64,000 nt of DNA, from contig CBFHSF010000002.1 in the NCBI GenBank assembly GCA_965658445.1, positions 124,001 to 188,000 of the forward strand, read 5' to 3'. The notes under the pieces were generated by a model. The model made no database searches and was not told where the DNA came from. It saw nothing but the letters and a program-made list of their open reading frames with translations. Positions 41,780-51,473 of this stretch are shown piece after piece. Numbering within the stretch: position 1 is the stretch's first letter; the number at the start of each line of letters is the position of its first letter. A program made the translations under genes and the position numbers. The DNA is from CBFHSF01 sp965658445. Lineage in GTDB: Bacteria; Bacteroidota; Bacteroidia; Flavobacteriales; Schleiferiaceae.

Positions 41780-42586
41780 ATGATTAAGTACAAGACAAGA
41801 GAAGAAATAGAAATAATGAGAGAGAGCGCCCAATTGGTCTCAAAGACCTTGGGAATGCTGGCTCCAAAAATTGTTCCTGGCGTTACCGCATTGGAACTCG
41901 ACAAACTCGCTGAAGAATTCATCAGAGATCACGGAGGAGTTCCTGGGTTCTTGGGAATGTATGATTTCCCAAACTCACTGTGCACTTCCATCAATGAAAT
42001 GGTAGTACACGGCATTCCCAATAACAAACCTCTAGAAAGTGGTGATGTTATTTCTGTGGATTGCGGGGTTCTCATGAACGGTTACTACGGAGACCACGCT
42101 TATACCTTTGAGGTGGGTGAAGTTTCTCCTGAAGTCAAAAAATTACTTCGCGTGACCAAGGAAAGCTTGTATCTAGGAATAGAACAAATGCGCGTTGGCA
42201 ATCGATTGGAAGACATCGGATGGGCCATCCAAAGTCATGCAGAGGCTCACGGATATGGAGTCGTTAGAGAGCTTGTGGGACACGGTTTAGGTAAGGACAT
42301 GCACGAAGACCCTCAAGTTCCCAATTACGGTCGCAGAGGCCGCGGGAAAAAGCTTCAGGAAGGATTGGTTCTCGCCATTGAACCCATGATCAACATGGGA
42401 ACTCATAAGGTGAAGCAACTCAATGATGGTTGGAGCATTATTACGCAAGATAAATTGCCTTCTGCCCACTTTGAACACGATGTTGCCATCGTAGACGGAA
42501 AACCTGAAATCCTATCCACCTTCGATTACATTTACGAAGCCTTGAATATTGAAAAGGACAACCTAGAAAAGGACACAACAAAATAA
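41780..42586 (+). CDS. map: Methionine aminopeptidase, type I
   Basis: Map removes the N-terminal Met from nascent proteins. The 268-residue enzyme shows the metal ligands in DCGVLMNGYYGDHAY (two Asp), GHGLGKDMHEDPQ (His), IEPMI (Glu) and ITQDKLPSAHFEHDV (Glu region). Length and order are normal for type I enzymes. It lies two bases before the methyltransferase gene. Confidence 0.96.
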   Translation: MIKYKTREEIEIMRESAQLVSKTLGMLAPKIVPGVTALELDKLAEEFIRDHGGVPGFLGMYDFPNSLCTSINEMVVHGIPNNKPLESGDVISVDCGVLMNGYYGDHAYTFEVGEVSPEVKKLLRVTKESLYLGIEQMRVGNRLEDIGWAIQSHAEAHGYGVVRELVGHGLGKDMHEDPQVPNYGRRGRGKKLQEGLVLAIEPMINMGTHKVKQLNDGWSIITQDKLPSAHFEHDVAIVDGKPEILSTFDYIYEALNIEKDNLEKDTTK

Positions 42587-42588
42587 CT

Positions 42589-43359
42589 ATGCTCAATTCT
42601 GCCATAAAATTTGCGCTCAACAATATACCCCGACCCATTCTCATTAGAATGAGTTATGCGGTTCAGGCGGTAGCGCCCATCGTCTTTAAAGGAGACCGCT
42701 TTACGGATCCCATTGACGGCAAGTCCTATCGCAAATTCTTCCCCTATGGCTATGGAAACACCCAAAGGGAAAATGCGTTGAGCCCAGGGACAAACTCCTT
42801 GGAAAGACACCGTCTTTTATGGCTATACCTCAAAGGAGAAACGGACTTTTTTGACCAACCCAAAAAGGTTCTCCACGTAGCTCCTGAGCAGTGTTTTTAC
42901 TCTCGCTTTAGAGCGATGAAAAATTTAGATTACACCACTGCAGATCTCAATTCTCCCATTGCAGATATTTCCATGGACATTCACAACATCCCCTTTGAGG
43001 ATGATTTGTTTGATGTGGTATTTTGTAATCACGTGTTGGAACACGTAACCGATGACGCCCAATGCATGAGTGAGTTGAGACGCGTTCTCAAGCCTGGAGG
43101 TCTCGCCATTATGCAGGTTCCTTTGGACATTAATCTAGAGAAGACCTTTGAAGACCCTACCATTACGGATCCGGCAGAAAGAGAAAGACTCTTTGGACAG
43201 TACGACCACGTCAGACAATATGGATTGGACTATTCAGAAAGATTACAGAAGGCTGGATTTGTAGTGACACCTGTAGATTACAACCAGAAGCTCACACCTG
43301 AAGCTTTTGAGAGATACAGACTTCCTGTAGGAGAGATTTTGTACGTCTGCACAAAGTAA
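42589..43359 (+). CDS. SAM-dependent methyltransferase (class I, type 11)
   Basis: This protein of 256 residues has VLHVAPEQCFYSRF as a motif I equivalent, TADLNSPIADISMDIHNIPF, and NHVLEHVTDDAQCMSELRRV with LKPGG, which fix it as a class I methyltransferase. The canonical GxGxG is not present; APEQC replaces it. A hydrophobic or basic N-terminus (IPRPILIRMSYAVQAVAPIVF) may bind membrane. The substrate is unknown. Confidence 0.85.
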   Translation: MLNSAIKFALNNIPRPILIRMSYAVQAVAPIVFKGDRFTDPIDGKSYRKFFPYGYGNTQRENALSPGTNSLERHRLLWLYLKGETDFFDQPKKVLHVAPEQCFYSRFRAMKNLDYTTADLNSPIADISMDIHNIPFEDDLFDVVFCNHVLEHVTDDAQCMSELRRVLKPGGLAIMQVPLDINLEKTFEDPTITDPAERERLFGQYDHVRQYGLDYSERLQKAGFVVTPVDYNQKLTPEAFERYRLPVGEILYVCTK

Positions 43360-43448
43360 GTTGAGGGAATTTTATTGAGCGGCTCAGCGATTGGTCTGAA
43401 CTTTTTGCTCTGCTATGTAATCTTACCCCTTGACCTTATTCCTTTCCC

Positions 43449-44903
43449 TTACCTTTTATTGCGCTCATACCCCGCTTTGGCCTTGCGGTACATTCCGGGA
43501 TAAAAGGGATACCCAGAGAAGCCCATTCCCAGAGAATAAAAAGAGGCTGCGCGTTTAGAATTGGAAAACTGGGTTTCATGCAGGTAGCCAAGGTGAATGG
43601 CTGCAGAAGCTCCCTGATAGGTGTCTCGTTGTGCATTCTCAGAAATACACTTTAGATACCACTTCTCTGCTTCTTTGAACTTGTCAAGACCTTCGTAGAT
43701 TCTTCCTTTCCTGTACGTGTATTCCACTTTTTGATACCACGGAACGGCATCAAAATCTACTTCACCTAAATAATCCATTGCCAATAGATAGGCACCGGAA
43801 TCAAAAGACAGTCGGGCTTTGATCAAGGGCAAGCTCAAGGGCTCCTTCAACTCCAAAACGGCTTGCTTATCCGCACCCATGTATTCGGCTCCTTTGCTTT
43901 GAATCCAGTCTTTGTACTGCCAGCTGCTCAGGCCCTCATTCCAGATTTGATCGGCCCACATTAAGTATCGGTAGGTTGATTTGATATAGTGCTTTCCGCG
44001 ATAAATCTTTAAGTAGGTTTCAAAGGGATCTACACATCCTTTATCGAGAACGGCCAATCGCGTTTTACCCTCCATATAATACAAATACGGAAATTCAATT
44101 TGCCCTTCTGTTTGTCTGTCCATTAACAGAACCAAGGCTTCTGAATTACTGCCTTGAGACATCAAAAGAGAAGACTCTAAAAACAAGAGAAGAATACCTT
44201 GATCCGCGGACACTCCCAATTGTTCTATACGCAAGTCTGGCTTCAATCCCAACTGAAAAACTGCATAACCGTAGGTAAACGCAAAGGGTGTTTTCATAAA
44301 GGGATACGCCTCAACGGAAGACTCATATCCTTTTCTTAGGTGATCGAGTCCTTGATTGATATCTCCTTCATATCCAAAAACCCCAATAACCCATCGATAG
44401 GATCCCGGTAAACTTCCCAGTCCGACCTCGACCAAACCGAGAATAAACACACCGGGAGAAAAATCAGGGTTGTTAGCCACTAAGGCTTCTGCCACTTCAT
44501 AGGCAGCCAAAGCCCTTCTACCCGCTGTAAAGGTCTCTCCAAACTTGGCAAAAATACTGGCCTGCTGGAGCAACATTTCTGCTTCGCAGTAATACGACAT
44601 CGCATTGCGATTGGGCTCTTGGCGAACGCGGTATAAATACGTTTCTAAATCTCCTTTTCGGGCTTCGAACAGGAGAGGGTCTTCCGAAGTAAAGAGCTCT
44701 AAAAAAAGCTTTGTATGAGAAAGGTATCCATCGATTCGGTTGTTGGGCTCTCGTAGCTTGAGTTCATCAAACTCCATCTGCGCACTGTCCATCTTGAGAT
44801 TGTAGATATGTGTGTACGTGGCGATGGCCTTGGGAGAAAAGTCTATGGCCTGAACCGAGGGGGCCAAAACCATAAAAATCCAAACGATGAGGAATCTTCT
44901 CAT
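43449..44903 (-). CDS. Exported TPR-like protein of unknown function
   Basis: This 484-residue protein has a signal peptide (MRRFLIVWIFMVLAPSVQA). The mature part is almost entirely helical and shows tetratricopeptide-like spacing: MEFDELKLREPNNRIDGYLSH, RKGRIYEGLDKFKEAEKWYL and AAIHLGYLHE. I do not recognise a named family. It probably acts as a periplasmic scaffold. It is convergent with the methyltransferase gene. Confidence 0.7.
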   Translation of the reverse strand: MRRFLIVWIFMVLAPSVQAIDFSPKAIATYTHIYNLKMDSAQMEFDELKLREPNNRIDGYLSHTKLFLELFTSEDPLLFEARKGDLETYLYRVRQEPNRNAMSYYCEAEMLLQQASIFAKFGETFTAGRRALAAYEVAEALVANNPDFSPGVFILGLVEVGLGSLPGSYRWVIGVFGYEGDINQGLDHLRKGYESSVEAYPFMKTPFAFTYGYAVFQLGLKPDLRIEQLGVSADQGILLLFLESSLLMSQGSNSEALVLLMDRQTEGQIEFPYLYYMEGKTRLAVLDKGCVDPFETYLKIYRGKHYIKSTYRYLMWADQIWNEGLSSWQYKDWIQSKGAEYMGADKQAVLELKEPLSLPLIKARLSFDSGAYLLAMDYLGEVDFDAVPWYQKVEYTYRKGRIYEGLDKFKEAEKWYLKCISENAQRDTYQGASAAIHLGYLHETQFSNSKRAASFYSLGMGFSGYPFYPGMYRKAKAGYERNKR

Positions 44904-44951
44904 GAAACTAAAATAACCTCTTTATGACTTCTATTCTATGATGTAAGGAGA

Positions 44952-44985
44952 AAAAAAAAGGGATTTCGCATGTGAAATCCCTTTT
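44952..44985 (-). terminator. Intrinsic terminator of the gene ending at 45003
   Basis: AAAAGGGATTTC (44956-44967) and GAAATCCCTTTT (44974-44985) form a perfect 12-bp stem. Read on the minus strand it is followed by a long T run (plus-strand As at 44951-44959). Confidence 0.92.
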
Positions 44986-45002
44986 CTATAATGTATGAAT
45001 GC

Positions 45003-45788
45003 TTACTTGAGTGCCTTGGCAAACTCTTGGTCCATCTTGTCCTCTTCTTCGCGAGCCAATTCTGGATCCACAAGAATACGTCCACTGTGCTCATCAGCAA
45101 TAATCTTTTTACGCTGAGCAATCTCCAATTGACGCTGTGGAGGAATTACAAAGAAAGAACCACCCGAAGCTCCTCTTTCGATAGACACAACCGCCAAACC
45201 ATTTTTGGTATTGTTGCGAATTCTGTCGTAAGCTGCCATCAAACGATCCTCAATTTGTTTGCAGTAATCCTCTCTCTTGGCGTTTAGCATATCCTCTTCT
45301 TTTTGAGTTTCCTCAAGGATACCGGCCAACTCTTCTTTCTTGTGCTTGAGGTGAGTTTTTCTCTCGTTGAGTTTTTCGTCAGAAGCGGATTTGATTTCTT
45401 CCTTAGAAACAATCTTTGCTTCGTACTCCTTGATGCGCTTAGTAGCCAATTCCATCTCTAGGTTCTGGAATTCTACTTCTTTGGTGATAGCATCAAACTC
45501 GCGGTTATTGCGAACGTTTTTTTGCTGCTCCTCGTATTTGGCAATTTTTTCTTTGGCCTCTTTAATCAATTGCTTCTTGCTTGTAATGCTAGATTTAAGC
45601 TCTTCGATTTCTGTGGCAAAGTTGCTCAAGCGAGTCTCCAATCCTTCGATTTCATCTTCCAAATCTTCTACCTCCAATGGAAGTTCTCCACGCATGTTGT
45701 GGATCTGGTCCATCTTCTTGTCAATGATTTGAAGATCGTAAAGAGCTCTCAACTTGTCTTCAACGGTTATTTCTTTCTTTTTCGCCAT
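45003..45788 (-). CDS. Coiled-coil protein of the DUF164 zinc-ribbon family, metal ligands lost
   Basis: This 261-residue protein has a long coiled coil (about 10-185) and a C-terminal region homologous to the C4 zinc ribbon of the DUF164/CT398 family. The ribbon normally reads CGGC, then CEHCGRIL. Here the same positions read SGGS (GASGGSFFVIPPQRQLEI) and DEHSGRILVD, so all four Cys are replaced and zinc cannot bind there. I recall the same loss in other Flavobacteriia. Family members interact with RNA or flagellar/secretion partners in other phyla; the role here is unknown. It follows the Nif3-like gene by two bases. Confidence 0.85.
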   Translation of the reverse strand: MAKKKEITVEDKLRALYDLQIIDKKMDQIHNMRGELPLEVEDLEDEIEGLETRLSNFATEIEELKSSITSKKQLIKEAKEKIAKYEEQQKNVRNNREFDAITKEVEFQNLEMELATKRIKEYEAKIVSKEEIKSASDEKLNERKTHLKHKKEELAGILEETQKEEDMLNAKREDYCKQIEDRLMAAYDRIRNNTKNGLAVVSIERGASGGSFFVIPPQRQLEIAQRKKIIADEHSGRILVDPELAREEEDKMDQEFAKALK

Positions 45789-45790
45789 GG

Positions 45791-46891
45791 TTATAAATAC
45801 GATAATGGATTCGTGTTCACATCTGTTTTAAGAGGGGCAAAATTAGGGAATTTTTCTCGAATTTCACGGATTAACAACTCAATGGTGTATTGCTCACTTT
45901 CAAAGTGCCCAATATCCGCTATTATCATTTGGTTTTCCGCATCAAAAAACTCGTGATATTTTACATCACCTGTGATGTAAACATCGGCCCCAGAGCCTTT
46001 TGCAGCGTTTATTAAAAAGGATCCGGACCCTCCACAAACGGCAATGGTCTTCACTTCATTTATGTGGATGGAAGTATGCCTTACAATTCCTGCATTGAAG
46101 GTTTCTTTAATCTTTTTTAGAAATTGAGTCGTCTCCATCGCATTGGGCAGCTCTCCAATCATTCCGGCTCCTATTTGTGGATGCGAATTTTTCATAGGAA
46201 AGACGTCGTAAGCAACCTCTTCATAGGGATGTGCAGTAATCATGGCGCCCACAACAGAATTCAAATCACTAGTGGAAACTACCACCTCAACGCGATTTTC
46301 AGCTTCCGAATGTCTCTTTCCAATATCGCCTACATGAGGATTGGAATTATCTCCTGCTTTAAAAGTTCCCCAACCCTCAGAGGAGAAGCTGCATTCTGAA
46401 TAATCCGAAATTCTACCGGCCCCAGCTGACCACATGGCCTCGAGAACCTCTGCAGTGTTCGCTGTGGGAACAAAGACCACCAGCTTGGCTAACAGATCAG
46501 ATTTAGGTGCGAGAATACGTGTATTTTCGACGCCCAGTCTACTCATAATTTCTGCATTGACACCTGTGTGAACATTGTCCAGATTGGTGTGAATAGCATA
46601 TAGGGAAATATCGTTTTTGATAGCCTTGAGAACCGTTCGCTCCACATAGTTCTTACCCGTTATGGACTTAAGACCCTTGAATACGATGGGGTGGTGGGAA
46701 ATGATGGTCTTACACCCCTTGTCAATGGCATCTTGCACTACGGCTTCAGTACAGTCTAATGAGACGAGGCATTTATCAATTTCTTCGGCCGGCGAGCCCA
46801 CGATCAAACCGGAATTGTCGTAGGACTCCTGAAGTGAGCGCGGAGCCCACGATTCCAAAAAGGAAAATAATTCTGAATTCTTAATCTTCAT
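45791..46891 (-). CDS. Nif3-like dinuclear metal centre hexameric protein
   Basis: This 366-residue NIF3/YbgI family protein has conserved metal-binding His and Asp motifs: SHHPIVFKGLKS, AIHTNLDNVHTGVN, CGGSGSFLI and ITGDVKYHEFFDA with IADIGHFESEQ. The extra middle domain (about 125-245) is the PII-like insert found in longer family members. It may act as a GTP cyclohydrolase-I-like or metal chaperone protein, but the role is unsettled. It overlaps the kinase gene by eleven bases. Confidence 0.9.
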   Translation of the reverse strand: MKIKNSELFSFLESWAPRSLQESYDNSGLIVGSPAEEIDKCLVSLDCTEAVVQDAIDKGCKTIISHHPIVFKGLKSITGKNYVERTVLKAIKNDISLYAIHTNLDNVHTGVNAEIMSRLGVENTRILAPKSDLLAKLVVFVPTANTAEVLEAMWSAGAGRISDYSECSFSSEGWGTFKAGDNSNPHVGDIGKRHSEAENRVEVVVSTSDLNSVVGAMITAHPYEEVAYDVFPMKNSHPQIGAGMIGELPNAMETTQFLKKIKETFNAGIVRHTSIHINEVKTIAVCGGSGSFLINAAKGSGADVYITGDVKYHEFFDAENQMIIADIGHFESEQYTIELLIREIREKFPNFAPLKTDVNTNPLSYL

Positions 46892-48713
46892 GTTCTGCCA
46901 AAGGTAATTCTATTAACAATGTCGTGCCTCTTCCCGCGAAAGAATCAATGACCAATCGGCCTCCCAATATATCGACTCTGGATTTAATTCCATCCAACCC
47001 CACTCCAAAAGTTATGGAGTCTAGGTCAAAGCCCTTTCCATTGTCTTCCAAGGTGATTATATAGCCGCTATCGTGCGTAAAGAGTTCCAGGCTTACCTTG
47101 GTGCACTCAGCGTATTTTATGATGTTATTGAAGCCCTCTTGGACCATTCTGTACACGTGAAGGTCATGAGACGTGGGCAATTTATCAGGAAAATCATAAA
47201 ACTCGAGGCGAATTTCAAAATCATAGGATTGTCGAATTTCGTCCACCAAGTTCACAATAGCCCTTTTGATTCCCAGAAACTTTAAGGAGCCTGGATAAAG
47301 TGTATGTGTGATTTCCCTAGTATGAGAAATAACATCCGTTACTTGATCTACAACCGCCATACCCGCTTGAGATTCCTCAATGTCCCTTTTGAGCTTGGAA
47401 AGCTTATACCCCACATCATCATGCAGTTCTTGCGCAATGCGCTTCTTCTCATTTTCCTCTCCTCTGACGCGAGCTTCAATAAGTTCTTTGGCCTGACTTA
47501 CTTGCTGCTCTAAAAGTCGCTGACGGTCTCTGTAAATATTCCTGAGTTGGTAGGTCAACGCCATGGCGAAGATTACAATATCCACCCCAAATCCAAAGAG
47601 AACGGGATTGAACTTTCTTGTGAAATCAGGTAAATATCCTATCTCAATGAGCAATTTGGAAAGCACTCCTAAATAGGGAATGATATAGGCAGCAATAAAA
47701 AATCCGTAATACCTACGATCCGAGGAAAACCTTGAAATTCCCGCGACCAAAAAATTGATTTGCTGAATCACTACCAACGCATAGAAGAATACCAAAATGC
47801 TAGAGGCCTTTTGAGAAAAGAAGGAAGGAAATATATAATTGGACACGATAAGTACGGCGATAATCCAAACGCTTATCCATGCAAGTTTCCCTTGAAAATG
47901 TTTCCACTTAAGCTTGAGATACTCCATAGAAAAGGTAGACAGAAACACAAATACAAAGGCCGAAGCTACAGCGGTAATGCTGTTTTGTACGAGAATGTTC
48001 TTAGGCCAAAACCAAAATTCGGTGAACCCTGTTCCCGCCCATAGGTAGACGGTCATACTCAAAATGTAAAGGGCGTAGTACAGATATATTTTTTGCTTAA
48101 ACTGAGCAAAGAGTAGCAGGGTATATAGGCACAGCAAAAGAGTTATTCCAGAAAAAATTCCGGTGTAAAGGTTCCCTCTTTGCTCGTTGGATACTCTTGC
48201 CTTTCTATCCCATAAATAAACGGGTGTAGACATTGCACCAGTGGGCTTGAAAACGCGTACAAAGAAGACGGCGGAGTCTTCGTCAAAAAGAAAGATTCGA
48301 GTGGAAGGTGTCGGAAACTGTGTTTTCCAATTTTCTCGCGGAATGAAGTCTCCGGATTGTTCCAGCAGAACAAGTCTTTCCCCGTCCAAACGAAAGAAAT
48401 CGACAAAGTCCAAACTGTGGTTGGCTACTTCCAGAATTCCATCTAAGTCCTTGCCGGATCGATTTCTCAGTGGAAGAGCTAGCCACACGGCGCTTTTAGA
48501 AAAACCAAAATTCACAAACCCCTTGGGATCGTGAAATTGATTGTCCGCATAGGCATAGTAGACTTCCTCCGGAGTCATCTGTGTGGACGTATCCTCTAAC
48601 ACCATGAGCTCTGCAGTAACATTTACCCATTGTGTGGAGTCTACCCACTCACCGGCCTGTACAGAAAAGTGAAAGGCAAAAAGTAGAAAAAGGCTATACC
48701 AATTTCTTCTCAT
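46881..48713 (-). CDS. 7TMR-DISM sensor histidine kinase (HisKA_3 type)
   Basis: This 610-residue kinase starts MRRNWYSLFLL at ATG 48713. After a signal peptide comes a periplasmic 7TMR-DISM extracellular domain (about 25-170), then a seven-helix membrane domain (about 180-385), a coiled linker, and a NarL-type dimerisation domain with the phospho-His in RIAQELHDDVG near residue 431. The ATPase domain has EGFNNIIKYAE, LEDNGKGFD and GVGLDGIKSRV. It overlaps the response regulator gene by 20 bases and the Nif3-like gene at its end. The signal is unknown. Confidence 0.92.
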   Translation of the reverse strand: MRRNWYSLFLLFAFHFSVQAGEWVDSTQWVNVTAELMVLEDTSTQMTPEEVYYAYADNQFHDPKGFVNFGFSKSAVWLALPLRNRSGKDLDGILEVANHSLDFVDFFRLDGERLVLLEQSGDFIPRENWKTQFPTPSTRIFLFDEDSAVFFVRVFKPTGAMSTPVYLWDRKARVSNEQRGNLYTGIFSGITLLLCLYTLLLFAQFKQKIYLYYALYILSMTVYLWAGTGFTEFWFWPKNILVQNSITAVASAFVFVFLSTFSMEYLKLKWKHFQGKLAWISVWIIAVLIVSNYIFPSFFSQKASSILVFFYALVVIQQINFLVAGISRFSSDRRYYGFFIAAYIIPYLGVLSKLLIEIGYLPDFTRKFNPVLFGFGVDIVIFAMALTYQLRNIYRDRQRLLEQQVSQAKELIEARVRGEENEKKRIAQELHDDVGYKLSKLKRDIEESQAGMAVVDQVTDVISHTREITHTLYPGSLKFLGIKRAIVNLVDEIRQSYDFEIRLEFYDFPDKLPTSHDLHVYRMVQEGFNNIIKYAECTKVSLELFTHDSGYIITLEDNGKGFDLDSITFGVGLDGIKSRVDILGGRLVIDSFAGRGTTLLIELPLAEHED

Positions 48714-49320
48714 AGGCAAACTTTACCAGTTCTGTGCTGGAGTTTACTCCCAGCTTTTTCATCAAGTTTTTACGGTGTGTATCTACGGTGTAGAAGCTGA
48801 TAAAGAGTTTATCACCTATTTCTTTACTCTTGAGTCCTTGAGCAATACACCTCAAAATTTCTAGCTCTCTTTCCGTGATTTTGTACTTGACAGAAAAGTC
48901 ATCATCAAAGGTTTCGCTTCTCTTTTTCTCTTCAGTTTTTAGTGGAGAGATAAATTGACCATGAGCTAAATTGTCCACCGTTTCAATCAACTCTTCACTG
49001 CTCGCAGATTTTAACTGATAGCCATTGGCACCCAATTCTTGAGCCTTTTTTATGAGCTCAGAATCTCCATAAGAAGTGAGGACTAAAATCAATAAATCGG
49101 GATGGTGAGGTCTGATGTCAGCAATAACAGAAAGGCCATCCTTACCTGGAAGATTGAGATCGATAATTAGAATATCGGGCTCCATGACCTGAAGGTACTT
49201 TGGAATCTCATCAGGGGAAGTACACTTCCCAACTGCCAAGAATTTATCTTCTGGAAAAATGCCGACCAAGGCATCTAACAAAATGGCGTGATCATCGCAA
49301 AACAGTAATTTCTTTACCAT
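48694..49320 (-). CDS. NarL/LuxR-type response regulator
   Basis: This 208-residue protein has a receiver domain with acidic pocket CDDH, phospho-Asp D54 in LIIDLNLPG, and Lys in the LTSYGD-L-A region. The C-terminal LuxR helix-turn-helix reads TERELEILRCIAQGLKSKEI and FISFYTVDTHRKNLMKKLGV. It pairs with the downstream overlapping kinase gene. The targets are unknown. Confidence 0.95.
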   Translation of the reverse strand: MVKKLLFCDDHAILLDALVGIFPEDKFLAVGKCTSPDEIPKYLQVMEPDILIIDLNLPGKDGLSVIADIRPHHPDLLILVLTSYGDSELIKKAQELGANGYQLKSASSEELIETVDNLAHGQFISPLKTEEKKRSETFDDDFSVKYKITERELEILRCIAQGLKSKEIGDKLFISFYTVDTHRKNLMKKLGVNSSTELVKFAYEKKLV

Positions 49321-49371
49321 GGGTCTTGAGTAATTGAAAGTTCAAGGTACAACTTACAAGTGGCAAACAAA

Positions 49372-49398
49372 AAAGGGGATGCACAATGCATCCCCTTT
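49372..49398 (-). terminator. Intrinsic terminator of rpsA
   Basis: AAAGGGGATGCA (49372-49383) pairs with TGCATCCCCTTT (49387-49398) over 12 bp around CAA. On the minus strand a TTTTTTGTTT tract follows. Confidence 0.92.
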
Positions 49399-49422
49399 GA
49401 CGAATGATCTATAGAAAAAGGA

Positions 49423-51318
49423 TTATTTCTCCTTCTCTTGATTTTCCATTTTGGCTTTCAATGCTGCCAAAGCATCCAAGTCACCCAAAGTTGATTTCTC
49501 AGCTGGAGTTGACTGTACTGGAGTCTTCTTAGCAGACTTCTTAGCCGGTGCATCAGACTTCTCTTCTTTTACTGTCTTGTAAGTAGCAGAGTGAGAAAGT
49601 ACAATGCGCTTAGAATCCTTGTTGAATTCGATCACTTTGAAGTCAAGAACTTCACCTTCGGCGATAGAAGAACCATCTTCTTTACCTGTGTGACGTCCAG
49701 GAACAAATCCTTCCACTCCGTAAGTTTCGAACAATACGTTGGCTCCTTTTTCGAATACTTCAGTAACCTTACCTGAGTGTACGCTACCTTCTTCGAAAAC
49801 TGCCTCGTAGTTATCCCAAGGGTTCTCTTGTACTTGCTTGTGACCAAGGCTCAAGCGACGGTTGTCAGTATCGATTTCCAATACAACAACTTCCATAGGA
49901 GCACCAATAGTAGTGAACTCAGATGGGTGCTTAACTTTCTTGGTCCAAGAAAGGTCAGAGATGTGGATCAAACCGTCGATTCCTTCTTCCAACTCAACAA
50001 ATACACCAAAGTTTGTGAAGTTTCTCACAGTTCCTGTGTGCTTAGAGTTCACAGGGTACTTAGTAGTGATATCTGTCCAAGGATCTGGAGTCATTTGCTT
50101 GATACCCAATGACATCTTTCTCTCTTCTCTATCTAGAGTAAGAACCACAGCTTCGATTTCGTCTCCAACTTTCATGAAGTCCTGAGCAGAACGCAAGTGC
50201 GTAGACCAGCTCATTTCAGAAACGTGGATCAAACCTTCAACACCTGGTAGGATTTCAACAAAGGCACCGTAGTCAGCAAGAACGACAACTTTTCCTTTGA
50301 TCTTGTCACCAACTTTAACGTCAGAGTCAAGAGCATCCCATGGGTGTGGTTGAAGCTGCTTAAGACCCAATTGAATACGCGTCTTAGCTTCGTCGAAGTC
50401 AAGAATTACAACGTTCAATTTCTGGTCAAGCTCAACTACCTCAGATGGGTGGTTGATACGGCTCCAGCTCAAGTCAGTGATGTGGATCAATCCATCAACA
50501 CCTCCAAGGTCGATAAATACCCCGTAAGAAGTAACGTTCTTAACGATACCTTCGAGTACTTGACCTTTCTCAAGCTTACCAATGATTTCTTTCTTCTGTT
50601 CTTCAAGATCCGCTTCGATAAGAGCTTTGTGAGATACTACAACGTTCTTGAATTCGTGGTTAATCTTAACGATCTTGAATTCCATTGTTTTCTCTACGTA
50701 CATATCGTAGTCACGGATAGGCTTCACATCAATTTGTGAACCAGGAAGGAACGCTTCCAATCCGAAAACGTCAACGATCATACCACCCTTGGTACGACAC
50801 TTAACGAAACCATTAACGATTTCTTCGTTTTCGTAGGCAACATTCACTCTATCCCAAGCTTTGATAGAACGCGCTTTTCTGTGAGACAAAACCAACTGTC
50901 CGTTTTTGTCTTCTTGCTTATCTACCAATACCTCTACATCATCCCCTTCTTTAAGCTCAGGGTTGTAGCGGAACTCGTTCATAGAGATAACACCTTCTGA
51001 CTTAGAACCGATGTCAATGATGGCTTCACGATCTGTGATGCTAACCACTTTACCTTCTACTACTTCGTGCTCAACTGAGCTCGTCAAAGTATCAGCGTAC
51101 ATCTGCTCCAATTTCTCAACCTCGTCAGATGGCAAGTTTGATCTTCCGTGCTCAAAGGCATCCCAATCAAAATCAACATCTTCTTCAGGAGAAGTTACAG
51201 GTGCTTCTTCTGCCGTTTCTACTGCGGCTTCTTTTTTCTCTTCAACTGCAGGTGCAGTTGTTTCTTCGGCTTGAGGAGTTACAACTTCCTCTACCTCTTT
51301 TTTTGCTTCGTCTGACAT
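49423..51318 (-). CDS. rpsA: 30S ribosomal protein S1
   Basis: S1 helps mRNA bind the 30S subunit. The 631-residue protein has six S1/OB repeats between about residues 70 and 580 (for example GVDGLIHITDLSWSRINHPSE, GVEGLIHVSEMSWSTHLRS and GIDGLIHISDLSWTKKVKHPSE). It has an acidic N-terminal tail of about 58 residues rich in Glu, Val and Ala, and a Lys-rich C-terminal tail (KKSAKKTPVQ). Terminal tails of this size are common in Bacteroidota S1. The promoter is at 51441-51473. Confidence 0.96.
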   Translation of the reverse strand: MSDEAKKEVEEVVTPQAEETTAPAVEEKKEAAVETAEEAPVTSPEEDVDFDWDAFEHGRSNLPSDEVEKLEQMYADTLTSSVEHEVVEGKVVSITDREAIIDIGSKSEGVISMNEFRYNPELKEGDDVEVLVDKQEDKNGQLVLSHRKARSIKAWDRVNVAYENEEIVNGFVKCRTKGGMIVDVFGLEAFLPGSQIDVKPIRDYDMYVEKTMEFKIVKINHEFKNVVVSHKALIEADLEEQKKEIIGKLEKGQVLEGIVKNVTSYGVFIDLGGVDGLIHITDLSWSRINHPSEVVELDQKLNVVILDFDEAKTRIQLGLKQLQPHPWDALDSDVKVGDKIKGKVVVLADYGAFVEILPGVEGLIHVSEMSWSTHLRSAQDFMKVGDEIEAVVLTLDREERKMSLGIKQMTPDPWTDITTKYPVNSKHTGTVRNFTNFGVFVELEEGIDGLIHISDLSWTKKVKHPSEFTTIGAPMEVVVLEIDTDNRRLSLGHKQVQENPWDNYEAVFEEGSVHSGKVTEVFEKGANVLFETYGVEGFVPGRHTGKEDGSSIAEGEVLDFKVIEFNKDSKRIVLSHSATYKTVKEEKSDAPAKKSAKKTPVQSTPAEKSTLGDLDALAALKAKMENQEKEK

Positions 51319-51440
51319 TCAGAGAAACTTTGTATTTACAGGCGCTGATGAGATTGTGGAGAACGCGTTGTAAAAATGTTATACTCAATAATTTAAGAAT
51401 CCTTTAGTGGCCTGCATCTATCTCCGCCAAAAAAGGGTTG

Positions 51441-51473
51441 CAAATGTACAAAACTTTTTGACTTGTTTTACAA
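51441..51473 (-). promoter_or_regulatory. Bacteroidota-type promoter of rpsA
   Basis: Read on the minus strand, TTG (51473-51471) is followed after 22 bases by TACATTTG (51448-51441). This fits TTG-N17-23-TAnnTTTG. The leader to the rpsA ATG would be about 115 bases, which leaves room for regulation by S1. Confidence 0.6.

Noticed and set aside
49591..51407. Plus-strand frames opposite rpsA
   Set aside because: They are shadows of the highly biased S1 codon use with no conserved motif.
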